The notes under the pieces: generated by a model
What the model was told of the DNA's origin: nothing
Databases searched by the model: none
The model's input: the letters and a program-made list of their open reading frames with translations, nothing else
Part shown: in pieces, positions 8,301 to 15,043 of the stretch
How the letters are laid out: every line of letters starts with the position of its first letter
Position numbering within the stretch: position 1 is the first letter of the stretch
Origin: Thiotrichales bacterium
GTDB lineage: Bacteria; Pseudomonadota; Gammaproteobacteria; PS1; Pseudothioglobaceae
Length of the DNA stretch: 15,358 nucleotides
Direction of reading: 5' to 3'
Assembly: GCA_002711905.1 (NCBI GenBank)
Contig: PASI01000002.1
Location: 75,933 to 91,290 of the forward strand
Position numbers and translations under genes: made by a program

Positions 8301-9878
8301 CTTAAAGTAGTCATATATGATTCGAGACTGATCTGATAGACAAGCTAATGCAGAGTCATTACCCATAGATCCAACAGGATCTCTAAGCTCACTAACTAGA
8401 GGTAACAACATGAATTGAAGTGTTTCAGTGCTGTAACCAAAAGCCTTAAGACGGTTAATTAGAGTATCTGGATAAAAACCTTTGGAATCACCCTGAATTT
8501 TAAGATCCGACAGAGCTATTTGTTGATTCTTTAACCAGTCACTGTATGGGTTTTTTGATGCAAAGCTATTTTTTATTTCATCATCATCAACTAACTGACC
8601 TTTTTGAAAGTCAACAAGAAACATTTTTCCAGGTCTAAGTCTGCCTTTAGTTTTGACGTTATTAGTTTCTACATCAACAACACCAACCTCTGATGCCATG
8701 ATAACTCTATCATCATGCGTTAAGTAGTATCGTGATGGTCTAAGACCATTTCTATCAAGAACAGCTCCAATATAGCGTCCATCAGTAAAAGCTATGGATG
8801 CAGGACCATCCCAGGGCTCCATCACATTTGAAAAATACTCATAAAAGGCTTTTTTCTCAGCACTCATTTCTTGATCATTCTGCCAAGCTTCAGGAACCAT
8901 CATCAATACGGCTTCTTGAAGAGAACGTCCATTCATTAATAAAAATTCTAGAACGTTATCAAAGCTTCCTGAGTCAGAAACTTCAGTTTCAATAACAGGC
9001 AAAGTTTTGGCTAAATTGTCACCAAAAATATCACTTTCGAGGACGCCTTCACGAGCTCTCATCCAGTTATAGTTTCCTTGACGAGTATTGATCTCACCGT
9101 TATGTGCCATGAATCGACATGGCTGCGCTCTATCCCAAGAAGGAAAGGTGTTGGTTGAAAAGCGAGAATGTACCATGGCTAAATAGGTACTAAATTTCTG
9201 ATTACTGAGGTCACTGTAGAAGTCTAATAATTGAGACCCCATTAGCATACCTTTGTATATGATTACTCTCGTTGATAGACTACAAATATAGAAAAGTAAA
9301 GCTTGAGAGATTGACTCGTCAGTTCTAATAAGTTGAGAAATATTTTTACGAATAACATAAAGAATGCCTTCAAAACTCTCTTGACTTAAGTTTTGAGAGT
9401 TTTGAATTATTAACTGTTTAATATTGGGCTGAGAGTCACGAGCAGTGTCGCCAACATTCGCTTTTTTCGAATCAACAGGAACATCTCGCCATCCAATAAG
9501 AGTTTGTCCTTCGTCTTTGATCGTTTTTTCAACCAGCGAAATACAGAGCTCTCTTTCTTTTTTATCTTGAGGTAGAAATATATTGCCTACACCATAATTA
9601 CCTGCAGACACTTTAACACCAAAAAGGGTTTTTATCTCTTCTATAAAAAAATCATGCGGAATGTCTGTCAATATTCCAGCACCATCACCAGTATTCGCCT
9701 CACATCCGCAGGCACCTCGATGATCCATACGAGTTAACATCTCTAAGGCATCTTGAGTAATTTTATGAGACGAGTCACTTTTTAGATTGGCAATAAAACC
9801 AACACCACAATTCTCTTTCTCGTTGGCTGGGTGATAAAGCCCACGCGCTTTTGGCAAATACAATTGCTTATTTTTCAT
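5361..9878 (-). CDS. gltB: Glutamate synthase (GOGAT) large subunit
   Basis: Converts glutamine plus 2-oxoglutarate to two glutamates, the assimilatory step after glutamine synthetase. The protein has 1505 residues, the usual size. A 23-residue propeptide precedes C24, the expected N-terminal nucleophile of the class-II amidotransferase domain (NCGVGFIA). The FMN/2-oxoglutarate domain lies around 850-1210. The [3Fe-4S] ligands C1128, C1134 and C1139 (C-x5-C-x4-C in CIMMRKCHLNTC) are intact. The C-terminal GXGXG beta-helix lies at about 1250-1480 (SFGAFLANG, EYMTGGRAVILG, NFGAGMSGG). The start is ATG at 9878, without a clear Shine-Dalgarno. It stands alone: the upstream neighbour yaaA is divergent and the downstream lipoprotein gene is convergent. 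So gltD, which supplies NADPH electrons in bacterial GOGAT, must lie elsewhere, or another electron donor is used. The stop overlaps that of the lipoprotein gene by four bases. Confidence 0.97.
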   Translation of the reverse strand: MKNKQLYLPKARGLYHPANEKENCGVGFIANLKSDSSHKITQDALEMLTRMDHRGACGCEANTGDGAGILTDIPHDFFIEEIKTLFGVKVSAGNYGVGNIFLPQDKKERELCISLVEKTIKDEGQTLIGWRDVPVDSKKANVGDTARDSQPNIKQLIIQNSQNLSQESFEGILYVIRKNISQLIRTDESISQALLFYICSLSTRVIIYKGMLMGSQLLDFYSDLSNQKFSTYLAMVHSRFSTNTFPSWDRAQPCRFMAHNGEINTRQGNYNWMRAREGVLESDIFGDNLAKTLPVIETEVSDSGSFDNVLEFLLMNGRSLQEAVLMMVPEAWQNDQEMSAEKKAFYEYFSNVMEPWDGPASIAFTDGRYIGAVLDRNGLRPSRYYLTHDDRVIMASEVGVVDVETNNVKTKGRLRPGKMFLVDFQKGQLVDDDEIKNSFASKNPYSDWLKNQQIALSDLKIQGDSKGFYPDTLINRLKAFGYSTETLQFMLLPLVSELRDPVGSMGNDSALACLSDQSRIIYDYFKQLFAQVTNPAIDSIREEVVMSLSCSIGPEGNLLRNKEENAHRLVIEHPILTNEEMSALKQCDHRGWTSKTIDITYDINGNHNLSDMLDSICEQSTQAIDDGHSLVILSDRKISSNRNAISTLLASSAVHRHLVANHKRTQVGIIVETGEAREVHHFCLLTGFGADAVNPYLAFEALWQARRDKLISLEDDNAVVVSYRKAIAKGMLKVMAKMGISTLASYKGAQIFEAVGLSNEIMHKCFFETASRISGVGFDVIQTESEAQHKKAFITKSLDNLGHYHWRSGGEKHMWEPQTITTLQQAARGNDQNAYWEFSKKSDEEGTRNCTLRGLMSFKEGSSIDISQVEAAKEIVKRFVTGAMSFGSISAESHESLAIAMNRIGGKSNTGEGGEDAKRWIPDENGDSRRSAIKQVASGRFGVTIDYLNNADELQIKVSQGAKPGEGGELPGGKVDEGIAKIRCSTAGVGLISPPPHHDIYSIEDLSQLIFDLKRSNPDARISVKLVSEVGVGTVAAGVTKAKSDHIVIAGHDGGTGASPLTSIKHAGLPWELGVAETHQTLVMNDLRSRVVIQTDGQLKTGRDVAIAALLGAEEFGFSTAPLITLGCIMMRKCHLNTCPVGIATQDKVLRKKFTGKPEHVVNYLFMVAEELRTIMAELGFSKLTDMVGRVDMLEMNKAINHWKQDSIDLSAILTPAENLYRDAGTYQSIKQDHQLEEQLDLDLIEKSKAAIEKDIPVKFDSVVSNVDRAVGAMLSSYAVKYRNGNNLKDDAIHINFKGSAGQSFGAFLANGITLSVEGDANDYVGKGLSGGRVIVYPPKDSTYSSQNEIIAGNVCGYGATAGELYLSGQVAERFCVRNSGLVAVVEGIGDHGCEYMTGGRAVILGEVGRNFGAGMSGGMAYVYNPKNTLEGRANASMIDFDPMDKESVSELFELTKKHYRYTGSKIADQILNNWDKEIVHFVKVMPKALKEVLAAQDKQHLKAI

Positions 9879-9914
9879 AAAATTGAGATTAAAACGAATA
9901 CAAACAAACGATGA

Positions 9915-9943
9915 ATTATACCTTATTTTTTGATAGTCTTGAA
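9915..9943 (-). promoter_or_regulatory. Candidate promoter of gltB
   Basis: On the minus strand a perfect -10 TATAAT (9915-9920) lies 17 bases downstream of TTCAAG (9938-9943), a weak -35. Start of transcription would be near 9908, giving a leader of about 30 bases. The -35 lies in a short odd palindrome, GTCTT-G-AAGAC (9936-9946), which could be a regulator site. The -10 is good; the -35 is poor, which often goes with an activated promoter. Confidence 0.5.
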
Positions 9944-9991
9944 GACCAAATTAAGCTAATTGTGTTGTTCTAGCAGGGATTATAAGGTATA
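9917..9991. repeat. 10-bp inverted repeat across the gltB/yaaA divergent promoters
   Basis: TATACCTTAT at 9917-9926 and its exact reverse complement ATAAGGTATA at 9982-9991 are separated by 55 bases. Each arm overlaps the -10 region of one of the two divergent promoters, so both promoters read ATAAGGTATA(A/G)T in their own direction. The arms are far apart for a terminator hairpin. A shared protein-binding site, or simply two similar -10 regions, are the likely explanations. Confidence 0.6.
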
Positions 9992-9993
9992 GT
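9965..9993 (+). promoter_or_regulatory. Candidate promoter of yaaA
   Basis: TATAGT (9988-9993) matches the -10 consensus in five of six positions. At 17 bases upstream is TTGTTC (9965-9970), which keeps only the TTG of a -35. Start of transcription would be near 10000, about 15 bases before the ATG, so the leader is short and no Shine-Dalgarno is seen in it. No recognisable OxyR site is evident by eye, although E. coli yaaA is peroxide-inducible. Confidence 0.4.
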
Positions 9994-10014
9994 ATTTTTC
10001 ATTTTATAGCTCAA

Positions 10015-10767
10015 ATGTTGTCAATTATTTCACCTTCAAAGACTCAAGATTTCTCTAAATGTGATATTAATATATTCTCTCAAACAAGACAATTAGATAG
10101 TTCTAATGAACTTATTGGCATTCTTAAGAATAAAAGCCAAGCTCAAATTTCCAAACTAATGTCACTGAGTGAAAAGCTGTCTAAGCTGAACGTTGATCGC
10201 TTTCAAAAGTTTAAAATACCGTTCACTTTAGATAATGCAAAACAGGCAATTCTTGCCTTTAAGGGCGATGTCTATAATGGTATTAATGCTCCAACTCTAT
10301 CAACTGAAGATTTAGATTTTGCACAAGATAAAGTTCGCATGCTTTCAGGTCTGTATGGTGTCATTAGGCCGCTTGATTTGATTCAGCCTTATCGATTGGA
10401 GATGGGTACAAAGCTGAGTAATGCTAAAGGCAATGATCTTTATGATTACTGGGGGTCTGATATTAGTGATGTTTTGAATGACGATGAATCTGAATTAATT
10501 ATTAATCTTGCATCAATTGAGTACTTTAAGGCAATTGATAAAAAATCGCTTAATGCAAAAATTTTAGATATTGTATTTAAAGAAAAAAAAGGCGATTCAT
10601 ACAAGGTGATTGGAATCTATGCAAAAAGGGCTAGAGGATTAATGGTTAACTTTATTATCAGAAATAGGCTAGATAATCCGGAGGCATTGAAAGACTTTTC
10701 AGACGAAGGGTATCGATTCGATAGAGAGTTATCTAATGATTCAACTTGGGTTTATTTGAGGGGTTAA
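10015..10767 (+). CDS. yaaA: Peroxide stress protein YaaA (DUF328 family)
   Basis: Member of the YaaA/UPF0246 family; 250 residues against about 258 in E. coli. The E. coli protein lowers free intracellular iron during hydrogen peroxide stress and so limits Fenton damage to DNA and protein; a DNA-binding fold has been described for it. The family signatures are easy to see: LSIISPSKT at the N terminus, FKGDVYNG (from 82), RMLSGLYGVIRPLDLIQPYRL (from 108), EMGTKL, YDYWG, and YAKRARGLM (202-210). The start is ATG at 10015, at exactly the conserved MLSIISPSKT, so the choice is secure. It is divergent from gltB and is followed after 91 bases by the glutaredoxin gene on the same strand. That gap has its own candidate promoter, so co-transcription is uncertain. 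Confidence 0.95.
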   Translation: MLSIISPSKTQDFSKCDINIFSQTRQLDSSNELIGILKNKSQAQISKLMSLSEKLSKLNVDRFQKFKIPFTLDNAKQAILAFKGDVYNGINAPTLSTEDLDFAQDKVRMLSGLYGVIRPLDLIQPYRLEMGTKLSNAKGNDLYDYWGSDISDVLNDDESELIINLASIEYFKAIDKKSLNAKILDIVFKEKKGDSYKVIGIYAKRARGLMVNFIIRNRLDNPEALKDFSDEGYRFDRELSNDSTWVYLRG

Positions 10768-10777
10768 AGCCACAATA

Positions 10778-10806
10778 TTTTCAACACTATATAGACCTCT
10801 TAAAAT
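10778..10806 (+). promoter_or_regulatory. Candidate promoter of the glutaredoxin gene
   Basis: TTTTCA (10778-10783, four of six to the -35 consensus) and TAAAAT (10801-10806, five of six to the -10) are 17 bases apart in the gap after yaaA. Transcription would begin near 10813, about 46 bases before the ATG. The match was found by eye in AT-rich DNA. The rest of this 91-base gap holds no obvious terminator hairpin. Confidence 0.35.
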
Positions 10807-10858
10807 AATCTTACTGGTATCATTACGACCTTCATGGCTGACTTCATCGGTTTAATTT

Positions 10859-11125
10859 ATGATTAAGGTTTATACCTCGCATTCTTGTTTTTACTGTACA
10901 AGAGCAAAGAATTATCTGGACAATTTAGATATAGAATATGTGACACTCAATATCCAAGAGGATGCTGATGCACGCGACTTCTTTATTAAATCGGGTTTTA
11001 GAACAGTCCCTCAAATATTTGTCAATGACACTTTATTGTGTAAGGGTGGCTCTGATGGCTTAGTTGAAATGAGTAAAGAAGATATACAAGATAAATTTCT
11101 TGAGGTTACTGGATCTCACCTCTAG
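10859..11125 (+). CDS. Glutaredoxin with a CFYC active site
   Basis: Small thioredoxin-fold thiol-disulfide oxidoreductase of 88 residues, the size of GrxC (Grx3). It uses glutathione to reduce protein disulfides and mixed disulfides in the cytoplasm. The redox pair is C10-F-Y-C13. The TVPQIFVND loop with the cis-proline follows near residues 49-57, then the glutathione-binding GGSDGL near 63-68. Classical dithiol glutaredoxins have CPYC and monothiol ones CGFS; here the proline is replaced by Phe, so I do not assign grxC firmly. Both cysteines are present, so dithiol chemistry is expected. ATG start, no strong Shine-Dalgarno. Its TAG stop overlaps the stop of the convergent Nudix gene by four bases (11122-11125). 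gshA, which starts the synthesis of its glutathione cofactor, is about 1 kb downstream. Confidence 0.93.
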   Translation: MIKVYTSHSCFYCTRAKNYLDNLDIEYVTLNIQEDADARDFFIKSGFRTVPQIFVNDTLLCKGGSDGLVEMSKEDIQDKFLEVTGSHL

Positions 11126-12054
11126 ATAGTTCTAATACCAGCAACTCCCTGAGCGCCAATACTTAAAGCTCTATCCATCAAGTCTTCATTCATTCCACCT
11201 AATAGAAAAATGGGTGTCTTGCATTGATTAATAATTTTAGAAGCATTATTCCAGCCCAAGCTTTGAGTATTTGGATGAGATAGTGTTTCATTAATTGGTG
11301 AAAGGCTAATATAATCTGCCGATATTTGCTCAGCGTGTTTTGCTTCATTGAGGCAGTGTACCGATGCGCCAAATAGCTTGTTTTCATCGAATGGCCTTTC
11401 TTTAATAGCCATAAGTTCATTGCTAGTAAGATGCCAGCCATCACATGGCTCATTAAAGGTTTTATTAGGTGTATTTAAAATAAGTTTTGCCTGATTCAAT
11501 TGACATAATTGATAAATTTTTTCAATATAAGTATTTTCGAGATAAGATTTGCTTCTTAGCTGTATTATTTTGAATCCATCTCTAAGGTGCTGACTGCATT
11601 GATTGATGACTAAATCAGATTCATGCTCATCTGGCGTAATCCAATAGCTATTTGGAAGAGAAATTCTATGGATAATTTTCCACATTGTAGGTAATAATTT
11701 GTAATCCTTCAATTGTTCAATGCTACACCAGCAAAACTCTTGACCTTCAATGCCTGAGGGAATCCCTGCATATTTTTCAATAGAATACACTGAAAGTTTA
11801 ATGATCTTTTGAGGATACTGATGATGGATTGTCTGGATAAGGTGATGATTCTCCACATTCACTCCAGTTTCCTCAAAAAGCTCTCTATTAATAGCACTCG
11901 AATGACTCTCATCATTCTCAACTTTGCCTCCAGGAAGTTCCCAATAGCCGGACATGAACTGATTTTTTTGGCGCTTAGTAATAAATATTTCTTGATTTAT
12001 GTTGCGAATAACTCCAACAACAACTTCAATGCTTTTGCTTATATGATTCATCAC
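11122..12054 (-). CDS. Nudix hydrolase (MutT-like) fused to a ThiE-like domain
   Basis: Two-domain protein of 310 residues. Residues 8-130 are a MutT-type Nudix domain with a perfect box G-x5-E-x7-REL-x-EE-x-GV at 43-65. This group includes 8-oxo-dGTP pyrophosphatases that keep oxidised guanine out of DNA. Residues of about 135-310 resemble thiamine-phosphate synthase (KIIQLRSKSY, GWHLTSNEL, LFGASVHCLNEA, ADYISLSPI, LLGGMNEDLMDRAL). The catalytic features of true ThiE look worn: LILNTPN stands where IND-R is usual, and ETLSHPN where PT-x-TK is usual. Fusions of this type are known in other gammaproteobacteria. I therefore expect the Nudix half to be active and the ThiE-like half to have another role or be a remnant. 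The start may be GTG at 12054 or the adjacent ATG at 12051; there is no strong ribosome site for either. Convergent with the glutaredoxin gene, divergent from gshA. Confidence 0.9.
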   Translation of the reverse strand: MMNHISKSIEVVVGVIRNINQEIFITKRQKNQFMSGYWELPGGKVENDESHSSAINRELFEETGVNVENHHLIQTIHHQYPQKIIKLSVYSIEKYAGIPSGIEGQEFCWCSIEQLKDYKLLPTMWKIIHRISLPNSYWITPDEHESDLVINQCSQHLRDGFKIIQLRSKSYLENTYIEKIYQLCQLNQAKLILNTPNKTFNEPCDGWHLTSNELMAIKERPFDENKLFGASVHCLNEAKHAEQISADYISLSPINETLSHPNTQSLGWNNASKIINQCKTPIFLLGGMNEDLMDRALSIGAQGVAGIRTI

Positions 12055-12147
12055 TATCTGAATAGATTCATTTTGTAGTTATTTTCTATTATCACCGCTA
12101 TCATGAGACCGAGGTAAAATAAGTATTTTAATATTTGAGATAAGAAA

Positions 12148-13710
12148 GTGAGTCTTCAAGATAAAATTAATTCACTTGATCCTTTTAAAGACAGTCTCAG
12201 TGAAAATCTTATTGGGATAGAGAAAGAGGGGCTGCGAGTAGCTGAAGATGGAACTATTGCGCAAACGCCGCACCCAGAGAGCTTTGGCTCTGCATTGACT
12301 CACCCTGAAATTACCACTGACTTTAGTGAAGCTTTAGTTGAAATAGTAACAAAGCCAACTAAAGGCTCTGATAATGTCATTGATGAGTTAGCCAAAATAC
12401 ATCACTATGTTCAACATCATTTACCCAAAAATGAGCGTTTCTGGCCTGGAAGTATGCCCTGTATTCTGAGAGGAAAGACGAACATTCCAATTGCGTATTA
12501 TGGGGAGTCTAATCTTGGAAAAATGAAAACGGTATATCGTCGTGGTCTATCCAATCGCTATGGAAGTGTTATGCAAGCAATAGCTGGAATTCATTTCAAT
12601 TATTCATTTTCAATGGATTTTTGGAAATCATATCGCGAAATCTTAGCCCCTTTAAGCAAGGTTGATTCAAAAAAGTTTATAAGTCATCATTACATGGGCT
12701 TAACTCGAAATGTATTAAGATATGGTTGGTTAGTTACCTATTTATTTGGCGCCTCTGCAACAGTTTGCAAATCATTTATGCAAGATTACCATGAACATAA
12801 TTTAGAGGAATTTGATGACAATACACTATATCTCCCTTACGCGACCTCATTGAGAATGGGCGATATTGGCTATCAAAACTCACAAGAGGATAAGAAAGGT
12901 GTTAAGGCTAATTACAATAGTTTGCGTCACTTTATTTATAGTCTCAGAGCTGCAATGCAAACAAGCTGTGATGATTTTGAATCCATTGGCGTAAAAAAAG
13001 ATGGTGAGTATCAACAACTAAACACAAATATTCTTCAGATTGCTAATGAGTATTATTCTTCTGTCAGACCAAAGCCACCAATCAATGGAAGTGACAGGCC
13101 TTTAGGCGCACTTTTAAATGAAGGTGTGGGCTACATAGAGTTAAGGTCGCTAGATGTGAATCCCATGATGAAAGAAGGTATCGATGAGGAGCAAGTTCAA
13201 TTTCTTGAGGCGTTTATGTTGTTTTGCCTTTTAGAAGATTCACCTGCAATCTCTACTTCAGAGTTGCATGAAATTGATGTTAACGCAAATTTAGTTGCTC
13301 ATAGAGGTAGAGAGCCTGGATTATTACTTAGTCATAATGGAGAAGATTTAACTTTGTTAAATTGGGGCAAGTCTATTTTGGGTAAAGTTAATGAATGCTC
13401 AATGCTTATGAGTGAGACCCATCAAAAATCTGTTAGAAATATTTCAAAAAGAATCTTTGATCCAGATTTGACACCTTCAGCACAAATGCTTAATCAGATG
13501 AAAGATCAAGAAAAAGGTTTTTTTGAATATACCGATCAATTTAGTCGTAAGAACAAAAAACTGTTTAATGAAATGTCTATCGCTGACGAGTTCTTTGCAG
13601 AGCTTGATAATCAGAAAACATTGTCAGTTAATAGGCAGCTTGAAATTGAGTCAGGCGATACCTTAAGTTTCGATGATTTTTTAGCAGATTATTTCTCAAG
13701 TGATACATAA
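12148..13710 (+). CDS. gshA: Glutamate-cysteine ligase
   Basis: Catalyses ATP-dependent joining of L-glutamate and L-cysteine, the first and usually rate-limiting step of glutathione synthesis, in the cytoplasm. The length (520) matches the proteobacterial GshA family (E. coli 518). Family motifs in order are GIEKEGLRV (23-31, with metal/ATP-binding glutamates E25 and E27), GSALTHPEITTDFSEALVE, FWPGSMPC, YRRGLSNRYG (N136-G139) with AGIHFNYS, GASATVCKSFM, and YIELRSLDVNP. The start is GTG at 12148, with GAG (12137-12139) eight bases ahead. An in-frame TGA at 12136-12138 excludes an earlier start. The 93-base gap to the divergent Nudix gene has no promoter I would defend on either strand. Its 3' end overlaps mnmE by 11 bases. 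gshB is not in the window. Confidence 0.96.
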   Translation: MSLQDKINSLDPFKDSLSENLIGIEKEGLRVAEDGTIAQTPHPESFGSALTHPEITTDFSEALVEIVTKPTKGSDNVIDELAKIHHYVQHHLPKNERFWPGSMPCILRGKTNIPIAYYGESNLGKMKTVYRRGLSNRYGSVMQAIAGIHFNYSFSMDFWKSYREILAPLSKVDSKKFISHHYMGLTRNVLRYGWLVTYLFGASATVCKSFMQDYHEHNLEEFDDNTLYLPYATSLRMGDIGYQNSQEDKKGVKANYNSLRHFIYSLRAAMQTSCDDFESIGVKKDGEYQQLNTNILQIANEYYSSVRPKPPINGSDRPLGALLNEGVGYIELRSLDVNPMMKEGIDEEQVQFLEAFMLFCLLEDSPAISTSELHEIDVNANLVAHRGREPGLLLSHNGEDLTLLNWGKSILGKVNECSMLMSETHQKSVRNISKRIFDPDLTPSAQMLNQMKDQEKGFFEYTDQFSRKNKKLFNEMSIADEFFAELDNQKTLSVNRQLEIESGDTLSFDDFLADYFSSDT

Positions 13711-15043
13711 ATCAGATACGATATGTGCATTGGCAACTGCTTATGGCCAAAGTGGAATTGGGGTCATTAGGGTTACTGGACCCCTCGCAAAGTCTATTTC
13801 AAAAAAAATACTGCATCAAGATTTGGAATCTAGATATGCCTATTATGGCAATTTCTTTGATGACGACAATAATCTAATTGATAAAGGAGTAGCGATTTCC
13901 TTTCCTGGTCCCAACTCATATACTGGCGAGGACGTTGTTGAGTTTCAGGGGCATGGTGGGATAAGCGTTATCAGAAAGCTTTTAGAGACAATTATTTCAC
14001 TTGATGTTAGGCTTGCTGAACCAGGCGAATTTACAAAGAGGGCGTTCTTAAATGGCAAAATGGATCTTGTGCAAGCTGAAGCAGTTCAAGATTTGATTCA
14101 ATCCAACTCCGAAGAATCTGCATTAAGTGCTGTTAGATCTTTGACTGGAGAGTTTTCAGAAAAAGTTAATCAAATACTCTCAGAGCTAATATCGTTAAGA
14201 GTGTTTGTAGAGGCTACTATTGATTTCTCTGATGAAGAAATTGATTTTTTAGAGTCTCATGAAGTTTCAAGCAAACTTCATTCTCTACAAGAAAGGCTTT
14301 TAAATATTCTTGAAAGTGCAAATCAAGGGGCAATCTTAAGAGATGGAATTCATGTTGCTATTGCCGGCAAACCCAATGCGGGTAAATCGAGTTTGCTCAA
14401 TTCACTCACAAAGCAGTCTAGTGCAATTGTCACTGATATTGCTGGCACCACCAGAGATGTCCTAAAGGAAACAATCCATATAGATGGAATGCCTATTCAT
14501 ATTATTGATACTGCTGGCCTTCATAATAGTGATAATATCATTGAGCAAGAGGGTATTAGGAGAGCGCATACCGAAATTAATAACGCAGATGTTGTTTTAC
14601 TTGTTTATGATGCATGTGATAAATCAGTTGACCTATCAATACTGCCAGAATCAGTTAAAGACAAACCAAAAATCGTAATCAAAAATAAGATTGATTTAAC
14701 GGATTTTGGAACTGGGATGCAAAATATTAAAAAAAACCCAGAAATAGCTATTTCAGCAAAAAACGGAGATGGTATTGATATAGTTAGAAAAGCTCTTTCA
14801 GATTTTGCCGGACTTAATTCAAACACTGAAGGAGTCTTTCTGGCACGCAAAAGGCATATCATTGCCATTGATGAAACCCTCTCTTTTATTAATAGTGCCC
14901 TCAGTCAGCTTGAAGGAGGAGCGAGTGAATTAGTTGCTGAAGATCTTCGTCAGGCAGGAATACATCTGGGTCAAATAACGGGTGAGTTTTCATCAGACGA
15001 TCTCTTGGGAGAAATCTTCTCTTCATTCTGTATTGGTAAATAG
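13700..15043 (+). CDS. mnmE: tRNA modification GTPase MnmE (TrmE)
   Basis: With MnmG, forms the complex that installs the (carboxymethyl)aminomethyl group on the wobble U34 of several tRNAs, using methylene-tetrahydrofolate, glycine or ammonium, FAD and GTP. Length 447, close to E. coli (454). The N-terminal folate-binding domain holds FTKRAFLNGKMDL (from 111). A helical part follows, then the inserted G domain: GKPNAGKSS (223-231), DIAGTTRD, DTAG (270-273), NKID (329-332) and ISAKNG. The C terminus is the invariant CIGK (444-447). The start is GTG at 13700, inside gshA (11-base overlap), which suggests co-transcription and translational coupling. No strong Shine-Dalgarno is visible. Downstream lie only about 150 bases before an rRNA promoter on the same strand, with no clear terminator between. 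Confidence 0.97.
   Translation: MIHKSDTICALATAYGQSGIGVIRVTGPLAKSISKKILHQDLESRYAYYGNFFDDDNNLIDKGVAISFPGPNSYTGEDVVEFQGHGGISVIRKLLETIISLDVRLAEPGEFTKRAFLNGKMDLVQAEAVQDLIQSNSEESALSAVRSLTGEFSEKVNQILSELISLRVFVEATIDFSDEEIDFLESHEVSSKLHSLQERLLNILESANQGAILRDGIHVAIAGKPNAGKSSLLNSLTKQSSAIVTDIAGTTRDVLKETIHIDGMPIHIIDTAGLHNSDNIIEQEGIRRAHTEINNADVVLLVYDACDKSVDLSILPESVKDKPKIVIKNKIDLTDFGTGMQNIKKNPEIAISAKNGDGIDIVRKALSDFAGLNSNTEGVFLARKRHIIAIDETLSFINSALSQLEGGASELVAEDLRQAGIHLGQITGEFSSDDLLGEIFSSFCIGK

Noticed and set aside
5732..9000. Short open frames within gltB on either strand (for example 5951-6145, 7048-7278, 7226-7477, 8798-8995)
   Set aside because: All are inside the unbroken gltB frame, whose motifs are intact throughout. 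They are chance frames, and two apparent hydrophobic or Cys-rich products are frame-shifted readings of gltB.
11809..12078. 89-codon open frame opposite the Nudix domain
   Set aside because: It overlaps the perfect Nudix box on the other strand and has no independent coding signature.
12055..12147. Promoters in the gshA/Nudix divergent gap (for example TATCAT at 12099-12104, or GATAAT on the minus strand)
   Set aside because: No -35 at acceptable spacing matches more than about half the consensus, so I could not prefer one candidate.
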